Assembly: GCA_937862595.1 (NCBI GenBank)
Contig: CALMFL010000250.1
Location: 1 to 5,904, forward strand
Direction: 5' to 3'
Source of the DNA: an uncultured Fidelibacterota bacterium
GTDB lineage: Bacteria > Fidelibacterota > Fidelibacteria > Fidelibacterales > Fidelibacteraceae
DNA: 5,904 bases
Numbering within the stretch: position 1 is the first letter of the stretch; every line of letters starts with the position of its first letter. The notes under the pieces are model-generated. The model saw only the letters and a program-made list of their open reading frames with translations. It did no database searches and had not been told where the DNA came from. Shown here in pieces: positions 5,654 to 5,904 of the stretch. The position numbers and the translations under genes are program-made.

Positions 5654-5904
5654 ATGAATGTAAATATGGTAGCTCCCTGCGGTATGAATTGCGCCTTGTG
5701 TATCGGGTACATCCGCGAGAAGAACCGCTGCGAGGGCTGTAACGGCAACGACCAATTAAAACCGCAATATTGCCGGACCTGCACGATCGTGCTCTGTGAA
5801 AAACGCACGGGAACCGGCAGCGGCTTCTGTTACGATTGTCCGGCATTCCCCTGCACCCGGATGAAAAACCTGGATAAGCGCTACCGGACGCGGTACGGGA
5901 TGTC
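5654..5904 (+). CDS. DUF3795-family cysteine-rich protein, C-terminus cut by window edge
   Basis: The first 83 residues are visible, with no stop before the right edge. The sequence opens MNVNMVAPCGMNCALC and carries ten cysteines here: C9, C13, C16, C26, C29, C40, C43, C48, C59 and C62, with C67 an eleventh in FPC. They occur mostly as CxxC or CxxxC pairs (CEGC, CRTC, CYDC). The APCGxNC opening, the CxGC pair and the later FCYDCPxFPC followed by LDKRYRTRYG are the hallmarks of DUF3795. The family has no assigned biochemical role that I know; the cysteine pattern suggests zinc or another metal bound in the cytosol, as there is no signal peptide. It is transcribed away from ileS, with no clear promoter in the repeat array before it. 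The upstream copy of its opening motif suggests local duplication. Confidence 0.85.
   Translation, partial: MNVNMVAPCGMNCALCIGYIREKNRCEGCNGNDQLKPQYCRTCTIVLCEKRTGTGSGFCYDCPAFPCTRMKNLDKRYRTRYGM

Overview
The window looks like chromosomal DNA (roughly 55% GC by eye) from a free-living, probably uncultured bacterium. It holds four real protein genes plus one tiny or broken ORF. Three points bear on the host. The isoleucyl-tRNA synthetase is of the IleRS2 type. A DksA/TraR-like gene sits directly behind it, an order I associate with Bacteroidota, Chlorobiota and relatives. The secreted protein is of the FG-GAP plus 'VNDxP' Ig-like type common in FCB-group and other environmental phyla. Shine-Dalgarno sites are clear, which argues against a typical Bacteroidota genome. 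I would say FCB-superphylum-like or a nearby candidate phylum, with low confidence.

Layout. Positions 1-1491 (minus) are the N-terminal 497 residues of a large secreted surface protein that runs off the left edge: signal peptide, two Ca-binding FG-GAP/VCBS-like loops, then at least four tandem Ig/cadherin-like repeats. Positions 1492-1719 hold its probable promoter and the terminator of the operon to the right. Positions 1720-2115 (minus) encode a complete DksA/TraR zinc-finger protein. Positions 2142-5315 (minus) encode a complete IleRS of 1057 residues. ileS and the dksA-like gene are 26 nt apart and share one probable promoter (about 5358-5386) and one terminator (about 1676-1697), so they form a two-gene operon joining Ile-tRNA charging with an RNA-polymerase regulator. 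Positions 5316-5653 are a divergent intergenic region. It contains an 18-codon ORF with a strong ribosome binding site and a degenerate heptanucleotide repeat array. Positions 5654-5904 (plus) start a cysteine-rich DUF3795 protein that runs off the right edge.

Most interesting points. (1) The IleRS has the swapped class I signature GVHH instead of HxGH, the form linked to mupirocin hyper-resistance in IleRS2, and its KMSKS loop also deviates (DMHKS). (2) A GC-rich heptanucleotide tandem repeat lies inside the IleRS editing-domain coding sequence and is read as an extra loop without breaking the frame. (3) An unrelated AT-rich heptanucleotide array lies just upstream of the DUF3795 gene, directly after a small ORF whose MIAPC motif copies the start of that same family. 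This suggests a gene start duplicated and then interrupted by repeats.
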